Shown here piece after piece: positions 11,329 through 24,636 of a stretch of DNA of 64,000 nucleotides. The position numbers and the translations under genes are program-made. The notes below the pieces were generated by a model. That model had not been told where the DNA came from and ran no database searches. It saw only the letters and a list, made by a program, of their open reading frames with translations. Each line of letters begins with the position of its first letter. Within the stretch, counting starts at the first letter, position 1. This DNA comes from Phallus indusiatus (lineage: Eukaryota > Basidiomycota > Agaricomycetes > Phallales > Phallaceae): NCBI GenBank assembly GCA_027605045.1, contig JAQFWX010000015.1, positions 666,455 to 730,454 of the forward strand, given 5' to 3'.

Positions 11329-12983
11329 GGAGAAAACCGCAAACAACGAGGAAGGCAGCCGATTAACCACCTGCCCGGATTTGGGGTCACGTGAGCGGAG
11401 CTTTAAATTCTTCTGCCAAGTGGGCCTATGACGTTCTAAACTGTGACTAGAGTGACAATGACTAACATGCGCCATTTCGACGTTCTCCGCGGATACCTAC
11501 TAGTCTTGTACTAGTGACGACGACATTTATATTCAAGAAGGATAAAGTATGCAATATATGGCGTCAGATACCGTCATCTGTATCGAGGTTTATCCCAGAC
11601 TAGACTCTCGATTGTTTAAGCCAAAGTGTTCCGGAATCCGAAGGTCCATGCTACTAGTACTCATAGCACAGTAAATCTATTTGCATGACAACGAATTCCC
11701 GACATAATGTCGGATATCTGTTGTCAAATTTCCTTTCCCATCAGTTTGACATAGTATGGTTGCCGGAAAAAACAACTCGGTTCTTTGATAGTGCTCACCA
11801 AAAATTGGAAGCTTATCCCGGACGCATGTGGTAAAGTGATTTCTTGAACAAGTCTATTCTCTCAGCCTCTTTTTCACATCCTGGCCGCTCAAACCTTTCA
11901 GAGCGATTCGCTTGTTGAACCATCATCTTTCTCGAACAGCCTCGTGCCATCAATCACCGGATTTTATGTATGTATTCACTCGGTCTTGGGTTATTCATAT
12001 CATTCAATACCATTACTCTTCCCATCCGGATGAATTACGTCTTTCTCGTGGGCAGAAAAAGTATAGCCAAATTGTTAGTATTGCATTTTGGCTCGATACA
12101 CAGGTGCCATACGTACAACTTGAATGGCGCAGCGGTCGCAATTGCCAAGTCCGGCTTTAGACCATGTGAGTACGTTATGACTCACCGATGGCATTTGAAT
12201 CTATGTGTTGATTGAAGGGCATTACGATGTGTAAATATGGTGCGCATCCATCATCGTAGCTCCGCTTGATGTTGTCTAGACATCGAAGCCTACTAACCGA
12301 ATGCCGCAGTTAACATCTCATTAGCACTCCTCTTGTGGGCATATTATGAGTTACGAGCTGATGTTCATATGAAAAATTTGGGCCTAAAAATAGCATTCGC
12401 AGCACTGTATATAGCCTATACACCCTATACACGCGAATATCATTGTACATTTATGTGTTGACAGGGTCAGTTGCGTACGACTGCGTACCAATTCGTCTCA
12501 GCATCTGCGCATTCCGCAAGCTCAAGGCGCCTGCGTATTAATTTGTAACATGTGTATACGATAGACCGGCTGGCACTACATAGAAGAATGTTTGTTCCTG
12601 ATACTGGCTTTGGGCATCAGCAAGGCAAATTGTGCCCATTTGACATAATTTGTTCGGTTCGTCATGGATAGTATTGATTGATGATACCTGATTAAGATTG
12701 ATTAGTTATTTTATGATGCGTACGGTTTTACGATGCTAATTATGATAGTTAGTCCTAAACCTTTAAGCAGATTCATGTACAAGATCCAAAATTAAAGTGA
12801 CAACCAATAAAGAGAGTTTATTAACACTAATAATTGCAACCAATAACTTCTACAACATTTAAGTTATTGTTATAAATATATAGATATTTATATTTATAAC
12901 CCGGCTTTTGACTCTTAACCTCTTTTATAACTTAATATTCTTATAACTTATTAAGTATGATAATTAGGAGGGAAAAGGAATGT
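11329..12983. other. Intergenic gap between the RING gene promoter and MnP1 3' end
   Basis: About 1.65 kb. The part next to 11328 should hold the RING gene promoter. About 12640-12960 is very A/T-rich with repeated TTATAACTTA-like words and local self-complementarity (ATAAATATATAG / GATATTTATA). No gene is recognised; open frames at 11912-12215 carry no motif. Confidence 0.5.
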
Positions 12984-14517
12984 TTAAGAATCATCGTCAC
13001 CAAGATCGGCAGGACCATCGAATTGAATGGTATTGCAGGTCATGGATCCATCGGGGCAGTGACTAAATAAAACAATAAGGAAAAGGATCTAACACTTGGA
13101 TAGGCAGGTGAAAACGTACGGGATGAGGGTCTCAACCGATCCGGGGTCGGAAGCTAGGCTTGGGAATGGAGAGGAAAGACAGGCGACTTGAACGTCAGCG
13201 AAAGACTTGGTGGCGGGGAAACTAGAAAGCAATATGTCAGCATTCCCTCTCCCTGTGATAATGTGTGTTCACAACGTACGTAGCAGGCTTGGAGACCGGG
13301 GGAGTGGGAGGTGGGAGAACTTCAGTGCAGTCAACCAATTTGGAAACATCTTGAGCGACGACAGCGAGCTTGGCCATGGCAGCTTTGAATGCGCTCATAA
13401 CCTTTTCTTGCTCATTGATGAACCCTTGCCAGGTGCATGCAGTGCGAGGATCTGTTCGATAAAATTAAATTGGAAATTTGAGATTCAGAGTTACTTGCTG
13501 TGACGTACCACGGGCAATGGCGAAGTCAGATTGCAAACGAAGTTCACCGACATCGGTACCGACGGTAAGGGGTAAGGGGGATTCAACCTCACCTATTTTA
13601 GAAGGGATGTGAACATCGATTGAAGCCGTTTATGGGGGGAAACAAGAGTCTTACCAACGTTGTCGGTGTTGTTACTGGGGAAACCAACACCCTTTAATAA
13701 GACTTCAAGGAAGATTTGGGTATCGAAAGTGAAAGGAGTAGTATCAAACGGCGCAGCATCAAGGGAAGGATCAACGTGGTCAGCACGAGCGATCGTGTGA
13801 GAAGCCAACAATGCAACGATTTCATCGGGAGTGAAACCTCCACCGTCAGCGAATCGGGCAATGATAGAGTCAACGCTGTCTTGAGGCTGGGGGATGAGAC
13901 CAAGGGGACCGGGGGCGGTGGCATTGGGTCTTCCAGCTAAGAACTCGAGTTGAGGGGCACCAGGGCAGTTGGTAAGAGCAACAGCACCAGCGAATTGAAC
14001 CATATCAGCGGCACTGATGGTAGGGTGGAGGGGTAGGAAATGGAGAAGGTTGTCAATACTGTCGCTGATACCCAAGTTGGCAGGGAAGTTTGATTCGACA
14101 GTTGGGAAAACGAGGACTGAACCGTCAGCTCCTCCACCCGGGAATTGACCTTCCTGTTGGAGTTTGCTGGAGAAGGTGATAGCATCGTCTAAAATTCAAT
14201 GTTTTAGTGTCTCTGATAGATGCGACAGACTAAAAGAAGCAACTCACGGAAAGTCAATCGGACAACTTCGTGGACATCTTCACCACACTGGTTTTGGAAC
14301 CTGTTTGAATGTTCAAGTCAGAACACATAGCAATAGAGAGAGAAGCAGGAGAGCATGCATACAAGTTGGCTTGCAAGTCATCTCTGAGAGCAAAGAAATC
14401 ACAGCAAATGGCATTAGACGCCATATTGCCGTCGGGGCAAGTAACACGACGGAAATTGGCGGCATTTACTACAGCAACTGCCAAAGCAGAAAGAGTGGCA
14501 AGGTGTTTGAAAGACAT
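12984..14517 (-). CDS. MnP1, secreted class II manganese peroxidase, about 392 aa
   Basis: Seven exons, six short introns. The signal peptide is [20 protein letters not shown]; the mature start is CPDGN. The haem pocket has distal Arg66, His70 and Asp71 (RLTFHDA; the His codon is split by an intron) and proximal His200 in [11 protein letters not shown]. The Mn(II) site is Glu59 and Glu63 (CGEDVHE) plus Asp206. The position five residues before the proximal His, which holds the surface Trp of lignin and versatile peroxidases, is Ala195. The enzyme is therefore predicted to oxidise Mn(II) to Mn(III) extracellularly using H2O2 and to lack direct Trp-mediated oxidation. The tail after [11 protein letters not shown] carries an extra HCPDGSMTC pair and an acidic end, like long-tailed MnPs. 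A TATA box lies about 90 nt upstream. The paralogue MnP2 (52345-53838) has the same introns. Confidence 0.93.
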
Positions 14518-14604
14518 TTCGAAGAGCCAAAGAATGCCTGTGACCGAGAGATCTAATTAACCTGGAGAGGCTAGTGAGGACTCTTGCTCGAAAACGTATA
14601 GAGC

Positions 14605-14611
14605 TTATATA
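14605..14611 (-). promoter_or_regulatory. TATA box of MnP1
   Basis: On the minus strand TATATAA sits 88-94 nt before the ATG at 14517, in good position for a highly expressed secreted enzyme. Confidence 0.6.
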
Positions 14612-16844
14612 CCCTTTCGTTTGAGTCATCGGGATAGTAGTTGCCCATTATTCGATATCCAATGGAATGTGAAAGAGTAATATTGCGGAGGGCAGTGTCG
14701 AATTGCAGCACTGGTTGTCCGACTTATTCCCGTCTCCCTACGTTTTCTGCCAATGACAGATGATACGTTATGCTGTAGAGTTTCATTAAAAGATCACTCA
14801 AAGTGCTCGGAGACCGCTTGCATACTAAGCCGCATGGTTGATAGGGTGTAGTTTGAGTTAAATTAAGACACGAATCAATAATTATTCAATATAGACATAC
14901 CATTCGGACCATTGATATTTGTTTAAAATTCAAATTTCTAAATAAAGAACCGGCGTTCCTTATTCTCGGTTCTGTTTCAAGAAGGAAACTACACTAGACC
15001 GGTGAACGCGAATGTTGAGCCGGATTGGAAGCCGTCCTATTCAAATAAGCGTTGATCATCAAATCATCAAATCAAAAAGAAACCTTCCGATAGATAAGGC
15101 CGATGACTCCGCGTGTAGATCGTTGTTGTAAACGATAGTTTTAGAGGCAAAGTTCCTAAATTCAGAAATAGCTTACGCATCCTCCTTTGATTAGGTCTAT
15201 GGCAAATTACCACTCGTGGCGCTCAGGTCCGTAATTACCGATTATTTTGAATAATCTCAATGAAACGTGCCAGAAACGGGCGAACACTGGTTGCGCCATG
15301 CGATGATGAGTTCATTAATTTGCAGAACCTTGGTTGCCAGTCAAGTCAAAGAGCATCGCAATATTAAAAACAGAAAGGTAGTCTTCTGAAGTGGGTGGAA
15401 ATTGTTATCGAGAAAACTCGAATGTCAATATATGTCGCAATCTAGCAGCTACTGGTCAAATCACGGAAAGATAATTCGGAAGTTTAATTTCAGTGGTGAA
15501 ATCAAGCAGCCGGAATGCGCGATCATGAAGGCAAATGATTTTGACTGAAGGTTGATGTTGCAGCCAGGATACAATACAGGAAACCTGAGCAAATGGAAGA
15601 GAATAGAATTAGGAGGGGGATAAAAGATGACCGGATGGCAAACAAAATGCACACGCGGATATACAAAAAAACGAAGACAATGGGATCAAGAGGAAACAGT
15701 GGCCCAGTGTAAGGACGGATCATGTCACAGCGTGTGACATACACCATCCAGCGCTGCAGATGCCGGTCATGCATTCATGACCCGAAGCCAGAGAACTTGA
15801 ATACAAATCCATCTTGAAAACCAATAACAACGTCGACGCAATTTCAGCCTTGTCTATTGGATTCTATTAAATCGCACAACACCAGAAGGTACACTTCCTA
15901 AGGCGTGTACTTGTCAGCGCATAGGAACATGACTGAAGACCAACGTCAGGATTTCCATTCACGGTTAGTGCTATCTTTGGTTGCAAATCCTAAGAATAAC
16001 AATACACGAATCATTAGATATCGGAGTGATATTTACAATCATATTCGTATTATCAGCTCTAATCTGAAGCTGCTGAAACCGTATAATCACGATTCACCAT
16101 CTTCCTGTGTTCCAACCATCATTGCAATTAACTTTCGTATCATTGGTATAGAGAAAGGAAACAGCTCTAATCGGCTCGGTTCGGTGCTCCAGATGATTCT
16201 AGAAATCGGATGTTTCGCAAGTATGTTGTTGCCACTATTATTGTTCTCTGGACATTTCGTCTAAAAGAGCCCGCCAATGCCTGCAGTGCAATACATTGAG
16301 CGATTTTAAGCACATTTGATGATTCCCAGGCAACGACCTTGTACAGGCCTGGTGTGGAGCAAAATGCAGATTGCCGGTTTGCCTCATCATTACGACTCCT
16401 ATTCTCACAATTTCGTGTAACACTAGCGGTCTGTTCGCCTTCTGTTGCCAATCTACTACATATCGACATGTGTAATCCGAGACTACCCTTAGGATCCCCG
16501 CTTTCAGCGTACATGTGTATTTATAGCATGAGATCGAAACTGGCGGAGAAGGCGATACGCATTCAGCAATGACTGCAAGGTATGAAGAAATATTAAAATC
16601 AGAATAAGGCTAACACAGACAGACAAACCATCAACAAACGACAAAAATAAGAAACGAATAGCAACACTAGTGTTAGAAAAAGTCTGAAATTCGTGGCAAA
16701 AAATGAGGAAAGGCGGGTAGAATAGGATTAGATACTGTCATGAGAAGAAAAAAGTGCGCCACGAGTTAAACAAGTTCCTTTTTATCGTTGTATATATGAT
16801 TTAAAATAAGAAAACAAACAAAAAAAGGAGACGATTATCTGAGA
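14612..16844. other. Intergenic gap, MnP1 upstream region to importin 3' end
   Basis: About 2.2 kb. The first several hundred bases should carry MnP1 regulatory sequence; I did not find a clear cluster of metal-response motifs. A 119-codon open stretch at 15905-16264 starts with TTG and shows no domain. The end next to 16845 is the importin 3' UTR. No element recognised. Confidence 0.5.
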
Positions 16845-19800
16845 CTACAGCGTAGCTGACTGAGCACGCGCCATAGTTTCCATCATCACCGTCTGCATCT
16901 CGACGTTCAATGACGACGTAGCAGTAGCATAACCGGCGGGATTTTTCATTTGGAAAGCTAAGCCCAATATATTAGTTCTTGTGAGAATATCAAATGGGCT
17001 CAAGTAGACGAACCTTCAAGAGAATTCTTGAACGAAACATAGATATCAACATTATCTATCGGGCTGATGTAAGCGATCTCATCGTCAGCCCAGTCATCGT
17101 CTCCTTCATCTTCATCTTCCTCCTCCTCGTCTTCGTCAATTCCATTAGGCGCAGAAGTTTCTTTGTCTCTTAGTCGTTGACCCTATTTTAAGAGAGCATA
17201 TTACTAGTGCCCCTAAAGATGAAAACAAACGCAATATACCTCTTTAGCAAGGAACTCCATATATTCTGAATCTGCATCCCATACATCGGCATCTGAATAT
17301 CTTCAATCAGATGGAACCAACAGAGCAAATTGAAGCACAAACCTGCGTCGCCATCCAGGTTCAAATCATCGACATATTCCTCCTCTTCCTCGTCATCTTC
17401 TTTAGCATGTTTGTCAAACAACGCCTTACGAGCTATATTCAAACAATGATCAGTTCAAGCGCGACATAGTATTGAACATCAACACACCTTCAACAGCAGC
17501 CGGCATTTCTCGCAGCGTCTTGAGAACACCAGCCATAATACTTCCCCACCCATCCCGGATAGACTGAGGCAGCACCGCAGGATCGGTCTCAAACAACGCA
17601 CATATAGCCAAAATAGTCAACTTCTTCGCATGTACACGAGGCATGCCAGATTCGGTGTTGATAATGCTAAACCAGTTCTCAAAGAACTTTTGAGTCCCGT
17701 TTTGTGCTTGCAGGAGCTGAAGAGTTAGACCCGAGTTGTACAGAATGCAGTTGACCAGGACGTTCACGTTGTTTATACGCAGGTAGCGTGTCGTCGGGTT
17801 AGAATCGATGCATTGAAGGGTGCAAGTTACAAAGGTGGGTATCGCCTAGAGATGTACATGAGAATGGAGTTAAAAACACAAGTAGTATAACGCACGTCAT
17901 CCAAGTACCCTCGGAGGTTGAGCAGGAGGGATTCCGCAACTTTAGTACCATTTACACGGTCACTGTCTCCAAGATGAACGCTCGACATTGCGGTCTTGTA
18001 AATATCAACAGCCATAGCACGATAGTCAGGGCGCTGTACGAATGTATCCTTTCCGAAGCTAATGTAGTTGTCGATAGTAGGTAACATCTCTGACAAGATG
18101 AACCATGTGAATACGGAAAGCCTGGTATAATAAGTGTGATAAAGATTACCTTCAAGGAAGTCCTCAGCGTCAGATTTGAATAGCTTGTAGGTTAATTCAA
18201 AGATGGGCCACATCGCCGGTGAGATACGACGGACGCTGAAGGTGAGACTATCAACAAGATCGTAGATGTTGGTCAACAAATCTAAAAAAAAAAACGTTAA
18301 TATGTTAGGTACATGTGACTGAGATATGACAAACCAAGAGCGAGGTTCTCAAGAGTAAAGATAATGATTTGAGCAATGATGTCTTGGAGCTGACCGATGA
18401 TCTCCGGGGAACTATCTAGAGACGTGACGATCTGGTAATTCAAGTTGATTTAGATAATGATAACTCAAAAAAAGAAATGAACATACAGTTTGAATAGTTT
18501 TGCACATCCCCATAGCAGCATAAGTCTTATCATCTCCGAAGTCGACTTGATCTGGAGTGATATCGTCATCGTCATCGGGTTGTGCTGTAAGCGTTTCTTT
18601 GACCAAACGTTGATAGAGTTGGCACTACATAGAGTAGATTATTACTATGAGATAATACATCGAAAGAAAGATGGATGGAGAATTACGCACAAGACGTTCG
18701 GTTAGCTGAGTAGCTACAGGAAGTAGTTCCGTAGCATAGTGCTTAACCATAGTTTCCATAACGGAATTCAACATCTCCAGATCGGTTTCGTCCGAGAGTC
18801 TAAGCACATCTAGTGAGATATCAGCGATAAAGCTCTCACGGACTTGGGGATGAAGGAAGAACCTTGTACGACTTTGCCCACAGCAGGCTTGACGGCAGCC
18901 TCAACTGAAAATTAATGAGCATTTCAGTGATAAAACAACGTTAGACAGACACAACACACCTGAAGGCTGTCTTTCAATAAGATATGACAAAGCATCCACT
19001 GCAGCTACGCGAGTGGGAAGGTATGCGTCGTCGATCATCTTCATGATTGCAAGGTAGTGCTGAGATAGGTTCTACAATAACTTAAGTACCCAAAACCGAT
19101 TCGTTTCATGACCATCGCGCTTACGTTCTCATCCGTCCATGTCATGTCGCATTTCTCGATGCTGCTGACTACGCGACAAGCCTTTGAAGACATTAGCATC
19201 ACGATTCAATCCATAGAGTTATTTGAATGACTTACGATATATCGGAGATACCCTTCCGGCATGCTGAACGCTGGTAACACATGGTTCACGAAGAAAGTTT
19301 CAAGGGCAGGCTTGACGTCAGGATGACGGACCATACACGGGGCCAGTAAGGATGCCATAGACAAAGCACCATAGCGCTGTTCCGGAGTTGGGTTACTGTA
19401 TTTTTAGCAATGAGAACGGCTCAAAACTCGATCAGACTTGAAAAAAAAACAACAAACTTTCTAAGAACATTATTGATGAAACTTAAGATAGGAAGAAAAG
19501 AGGTTTTCGTGCGATTGCGGGCGAGCGACATTAAGAAATTGCAAGATGAAGATACAGGAGAATCATAGTCTTCGTATTCCTCTAATAACACTGATTAGAA
19601 CATGGAATATCTTTGAACGTCTTGATAACAAACCTGTAGACGATCTGACAAAGTCCACAGGATCGCTCTCCCAAAGCTCCTTTCGTGTGTCATTGAAACA
19701 AAACTGTGGAAAGACGCAATTTGATACAAGTCTTTCGACGTGGTCCTTCATGAGCGCCCAAGTAGACTTGGGCTTGACACTGAACAAAAAACGAAGCAAT

Positions 19801-21064
19801 TCAGAGAGAGAAGTCAGATTCATATAAAGCTGAGCTGCTTCTCACCACTCGGTCAAGAATTGAAAGATGAGATATTGACATTTCTTTGACATCCAGACCT
19901 GACCTGATGTATAAAGATCGAGTTGCCGAAGATACATTCTGATCATCTCCGGAGCAAAAGTTGAAATGAAGTGTTCGGCGAACGGCATGTACTCTTTCAA
20001 AGGAGTGGGCAATTGGCTTGGACTACCAAAACGATGGAAAAGTCTGTCAAGAGAGCTGTACGCCCATTTTTTGGCCTTCCACCATTCGCAACGCTCTCTG
20101 TCATCCTCATCCGAAGGTAATGCCTCAGGGGGGATTTGGAGATTGATTATTCTGAAGAAGAGTTGTCCCCAAGGAACGATTGAAGCGGCGGATTGCTGAT
20201 GCGCCGTTAAATTAGTGACGAGCGTGCACTTGTATGATTTTAAGATAAGGTGTAAAAGGTATGGGATTTCGGGAGATTGAGGTGTAAGAGGAGCTGGAGG
20301 AGAATCCAAAAGTTGAAGTCCAATTGTGACAAGCATAGGGAAGGTCTCTTCAATAATTTTGGGAGTAACGCGATCCGTCTGCCGGTACCTGGGGTCATGA
20401 TGTTAGACTAGACTGTAAACAGCAGCTAAACAGAGACTACCAACCTAAACGCCTTGATGATCTCCAAAAGAACGACTAAGCCGGTCTCAACATCGCGAAT
20501 GTTTGAAGAAGTGAGGAGCCTCTTGGTATCTCCCAACAGATTTGGCCAATCATCTGGGAAATCAACACTGATGATGCTGCGAATGCCGTTGGCAATTTGA
20601 ACATGAATCTGCTTGGAAGGTGCCGTGGCGATAAGAAGAGGGATAATGTTGGCTTTTAGAGCAGCACGATCAGCGGGTAAGATCGGGTTCTGGTCGCCGG
20701 TGGGGGTAGCAGTTGGGTCGAGGTGGTAGGTACGACGCAGACGATTCTTCAGATAAACAGAACAGGACTGACGTGTCGCACTTTGTTGTAGAGTTGAGAA
20801 TGAGTTTGAAATGAATAACGAGATGAGCTGTAATTAGTTCACGCACGCATCCACGCCCTCATTGCCAATTATCTGCATCAAGGCTGCGAGCACACCCTCT
20901 TGACGTGCTACCTAAAGCAGATAAGGTCATTATGAGCAGACGCGAATCAACGCGATATGAACGCGTATACACACTTTTCTGATCTCAAGTTCAGCGGCTT
21001 TTCTAGCATTAGGATCAGGACTAAGAGTGGCGTTGAACAGGTTAGAAAGAGCTTGGATATCCAT
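16845..21064 (-). CDS. Importin-7/8-type karyopherin beta (yeast Nmd5/Sxm1 relative), about 1040 aa
   Basis: Start MDIQALSNLFNATLSPDPN, with the ATG at 21062-21064. An importin-beta N-terminal domain follows (ARKAAELEIRK, then EGVLAALMQIIGNEGVDA in the next exon). A long series of HEAT-repeat exons runs to an acidic C-terminal region with clusters such as KEDDEEEEEYVDDLNLDGDA and DEDEEEEDEDEGDDDWADDE, then the end MARAQSATL and TAG at 16845-16847. The family carries cargo such as ribosomal and histone proteins and signalling factors into the nucleus; its acidic patch contributes to cargo or Ran binding. About 17 short introns. The C-terminal exons around 17450-17767 (YLRINNVNVLVN and ENWFSIINTESGMPRVHAKK) are the most family-typical. 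I did not verify every splice junction, but no frame break is evident. Confidence 0.9.
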
Positions 21065-21834
21065 ATTGCGAAGATATGGCTTGATTTTGTAGGAAATCCG
21101 AGCAGGAGACTTGTTGGCTATTTAAAAGTGAGAATAGATGTAGAGAGGGAAGATTATGGTTCGATAGTAAACAAAGAAAAGAAAGGATTCTCCCCTTGAG
21201 CTGGGCCTTGGCTGGGTTTACAAAAAAGTTTTGAGGCGTCACTTTGTCACTCGGTCACATTCCTCGGGGCTGAAAAAACAGGCCTGTTTTTGGAATTCAT
21301 ACCAGTTTATTAATTCTTAACCATGCGAGCATCCTAATGATGGAAATTATCGTACATTGTTATCTATTGTTATGAAGAAGAAGAATTAAAAGAATTCGAT
21401 TTTTCTGCAGCACGTTTACAACGCGTGGTCGCCAGAGTGACCGTGAAAGATCTTCCAAGCATTCAGGGACTGACAAGCCCTGCAGACACAGGACCGTCTA
21501 TGTAGATAAAGAGAAACATGGCCGTGTACATAATAACAGAGTAGCCTGGCCTCCACGAGGCTTTCGAAGCTTCAAGCCAATTCCCATCAATGGGAAAAGA
21601 AATAATCTCGTATTCGCTGCGTCTACAATGCCGGTGTGGTAAATATACATAAAACAGAGGCCGGCGAGGTTCCAAGCGTCGGAACTCAATTTGAAACTGG
21701 TGCTCAAAACTGTATGATGTACGCATGACCCAAGGAAACTTACATTTTTATGATCACCGCTTACTGTGCCTTTTGACTAATTAGAATCAGCATATATTTA
21801 TCGATGGTACATACGTCAACCGGAATTGTCTAAC
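21065..21834. other. Intergenic gap: importin promoter and TANGO2-type gene 3' side
   Basis: About 770 nt. The importin 5' leader is at the left. Overlapping minus-strand open frames at 21463-21726 have no recognisable domain, and I see no second gene. Confidence 0.45.
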
Positions 21835-23023
21835 CTAGCACCTGATCTGAAAGGTGTATCTCCTGTCATGTTTCGTTTCTCCTGACTCTCCCAAAACTCG
21901 TTCCATGTTGCTATTCGTGAACCATACATCACGCTCTACGAAAACCACTTCCCCGTTTCTTCGTACAAGTATCACAGTGGCTAGCCGTGTGGCATAATAC
22001 CGGCTTGAAACTGTGCCTTGCTTCTTCGACGAGTCTTGAGGGCTGGGACACCGAACGCCATCTCCCTTGAAAGAATAGCCTCGTCGTATCTCAGCCAGAT
22101 CAACTGATTCTATCATAATATTATGTTGGAAGTCTTCTCTGCAGGTAGGTAGTGGTCGTTCTTTTGTCCTAATACATATTTTAATGGCACGTAAAACAGA
22201 GTTTCTCGTCGCTTAGAGATATTACCTCAAAAGATGAAACAACTCTTCAATAAGATCACTTTCGTTTAAATCACGGCGTAAAATATCATCGAGAATTTTC
22301 CGCCCTTGGGCAACCTTAGGCCACTCCGACAGCTTTTGCTCACCAGTAAAAGGATCAATGCCACTTGGTGTATTGTTTGAGATCCCGAAACATGAACTAT
22401 TGCTAGTCTGGGATTCTGAAAGCTTAATCGGATTACCAATACCTCCATTCGAAAGGAGGGCAAAATCATATCGAAGACGAGAAGGCTCGCTCTTGTTTGA
22501 AGGTGACAGAAGCAATAAATTAAAACCCGAATACGGTATTTCGGCTGTCGTAAGTTCTTCCACATATTGGTCAAGTTTCACTTCCGAGCCATATCGGGGA
22601 TGAAGTAGGAACGAAGAACACAAATGACCTCTCGACGAAGGCACATTACGGTGGGGCTCCGTAATATTCGTTCTGAAGTGCATTTACATCAGACTCGTCA
22701 TCAATTTTTAAGCAATAGTCATTCATATAACACCCACTCACAGAATTGCGGCATTTCCCGATTTATTTATACCAAGCCATGTTCCACCTGCGACGTTATC
22801 TATTCCCGAGAGTACATTAGGTTCAGCTGATTCCAGACCGGTTTGATTGAAATTATGCCAATGTGCAGTTCTTGTAGATCGATCAAAATACTCGTCTCGA
22901 TTACTACAAAATATCCTACATATTACATATGGCAAGCTTTGTAAGAGAAAATGCGTACAGTATTAATCGAGACGCTTACAAGGCATATTCCGGATGGTTC
23001 AGCGTCCAAAATGCAACACACAT
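21835..23023 (-). CDS. TANGO2: TANGO2-like NRDE protein, 332 aa
   Basis: Four exons with matching phases: 23023-22980, 22915-22742, 22672-22226 and 22168-21835. The start MCVAFWTLNHPEYAL splices to IFCSNRDEYFDR, giving the invariant N-terminal Cys2 and the NRDE motif. Further family blocks are NVLSGIDNVAGGTWLG, GNAAILTNITEPHR, GFNLLLLSP and, near the end, RPLPTCREDFQHNIMIES, YYATRLATVILVRRNG and VVFVERDVW. Choosing the acceptor before GATATTTTG rather than an earlier one restores the canonical YALIFCSNRDE. Choosing the acceptor before GACAAAAG at the last intron restores PLPTCREDF. The family is linked to Golgi/ER organisation, mitochondria and haem or lipid handling; its chemistry is not settled. 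The gene diverges from the ATG14-type gene with only 203 bp between the two ATGs. Confidence 0.93.
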
Positions 23024-23226
23024 TACAACTAGAACTAGCCCCTGAATTATAAAGGGATGATCGCTGGCTGGCACTGTGGAAGCTCACATTTATATGACGA
23101 ACGCGATTGGAAATGGGGAGAGATGACGTAATGAATCGGACCCCGATTTTGCACTCCGACTCCTTTACCTCCTCCAACGCGAGGTTGGGCTACACACTAT
23201 CTATTTCTACACACAAGTTAACTCGC
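23024..23226. promoter_or_regulatory. 203-bp shared divergent promoter region, TANGO2-like / ATG14-like
   Basis: The whole intergenic distance between the ATGs of two divergent genes (23023 on minus, 23227 on plus) is 203 bp and must hold both 5' leaders and promoters. An upstream in-frame ATG at 23107 could extend the plus-strand protein by 40 residues and would narrow it further. No TATA box is obvious. Confidence 0.5.
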
Positions 23227-24636
23227 ATGGAATGCCCAAATTGTCAAGTATTTCGTCGTAGATTTTACTGCCAAAACTGCGTCAATATACAGTATGTCCA
23301 AAGTTCTGTCCACAAAGGCCAAGCAAAAGTGCTGACAAAACAATGAACTTGTGTCGTTACTGACAGCATTCGAGAAGTTCGGACAACAGCCAATAATTTA
23401 GGATTGGAACGAACACGCAATGTAGAACGAGCGACCGCCGCCCTTCCGTTCATGGAGATACCGCGACATACCCGCGCCGAGATCGCTGCTCTCGAAGAGC
23501 GTGTGGCAGAATTGCGTAAGGAGACCCAGAAGATTAGAGACGCGTACTCTACAGGTACAAGTTCTTTTTTGGACTTTATAAAAATTTGCTTACTCATGTG
23601 GGCTAATTTAGCTCGTGAACGAGTAGCAAGACTGCGCGCCTCGACAACGGAACGGCGGAAAACTTTAGCTGCCGCGAAGGCGTTACCTGTGGTGTCGCAT
23701 ACGCAATCCATACAATCATTTCAGGCAGGAATGAAAGATTTGGGTGACATGTTAGCGCACACGCGAAAGGTTTTGATTGAGGAATTACTCAACGTCTTCG
23801 ATATCGCAGAGGTAGGCGGAAGACCATCTCTCGGTGGGACACGAGGGATCAAAGGCGAGATGACAATAGGAGGTTTAGTTTTACCTGTCCCTGGGGACAT
23901 GAGAAGTAAGTATCGGAGTTGCTTCATTCCAACCATTGTGCCAGATATCTCATCAAGAATTCAGGATACCCTCCAGAGCATATCAACGGAGCAATTACTC
24001 AAACTTTACATTTCCTTGGACTACTTACTTTTTACCTCGGTGTCAAGTTACCCTTTGAGGTGACTTGGAGCGCCGATATTGTTGGCGTTGGCGTTCCCTA
24101 TATCGCGTCTGGACAAGGATCTGAGTCAGGAGGCTGGGCTCGGTAAAGCATTTTTGCTTTTCTCGTCCATCCACTATTAACCGGTCTATCTCATTAGATG
24201 GTCAATCAAACAGCCTCTTCATATACTTCCTTCTCCATCAACACCTTCATCCCCTAACCCCGGTTCAACTTCAGAGTCATCTTCTGCACCCTCATTCATG
24301 ACTGCACTCACAATGCTTCTATACAATACCCTATACCTTTGCCATACCCAATCTCTAAATATTCCCTTATCCCAGTCCGGAGAACTCCTACGGAATCTTA
24401 TGAATCTATGTTGTGCCTTGGAAGTTGGACACAAGAGCCATCAAACAGGTTTCGGGATAGCTTTAGAACATCCGACACCTCCCTCGTTTACTCTTGAATT
24501 TACCCAGCTGCTTCAAATCACAAGTGCTGGACCAGCGTTGCGGAAACCCTTGCCAGCTCTGATGAATCTTCCGCTGAGATCGTCTCACGCGGATGAAGAA
24601 GCGGAAGACTGGGATATAATAGAGGTTGATCTTTGA
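23227..24636 (+). CDS. ATG14/UVRAG-type autophagy subunit, 387 aa
   Basis: Five exons in phase: 23227-23291, 23367-23554, 23612-23905, 23965-24142 and 24198-24636. The chosen start is MECPNC, which puts the two CxxC pairs (CPNC and CQNC) at the N-terminus as in ATG14/Barkor. A coiled coil follows (EIAALEERVAELRKETQKIR, then ARERVARLRASTTERRKTL), then the conserved middle KVLIEELLNVFDIAEV and GLVLPVPGDMRRYPPEHI, and FYLGVKLPFEVTW. The C-terminus ends EDWDIIEVDL. Known role: the ATG14 or UVRAG/Vps38 subunit directs the class III PI3-kinase complex (Vps34, Vps15, Beclin-1) to autophagosome or endosome membranes. N-terminal Cys pairs favour ATG14. An alternative start at 23107 is possible. Confidence 0.87.

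Noticed and set aside
15905..16264. 119-codon open frame between MnP1 and the importin
   Set aside because: TTG start, no domain, no splice or promoter context.
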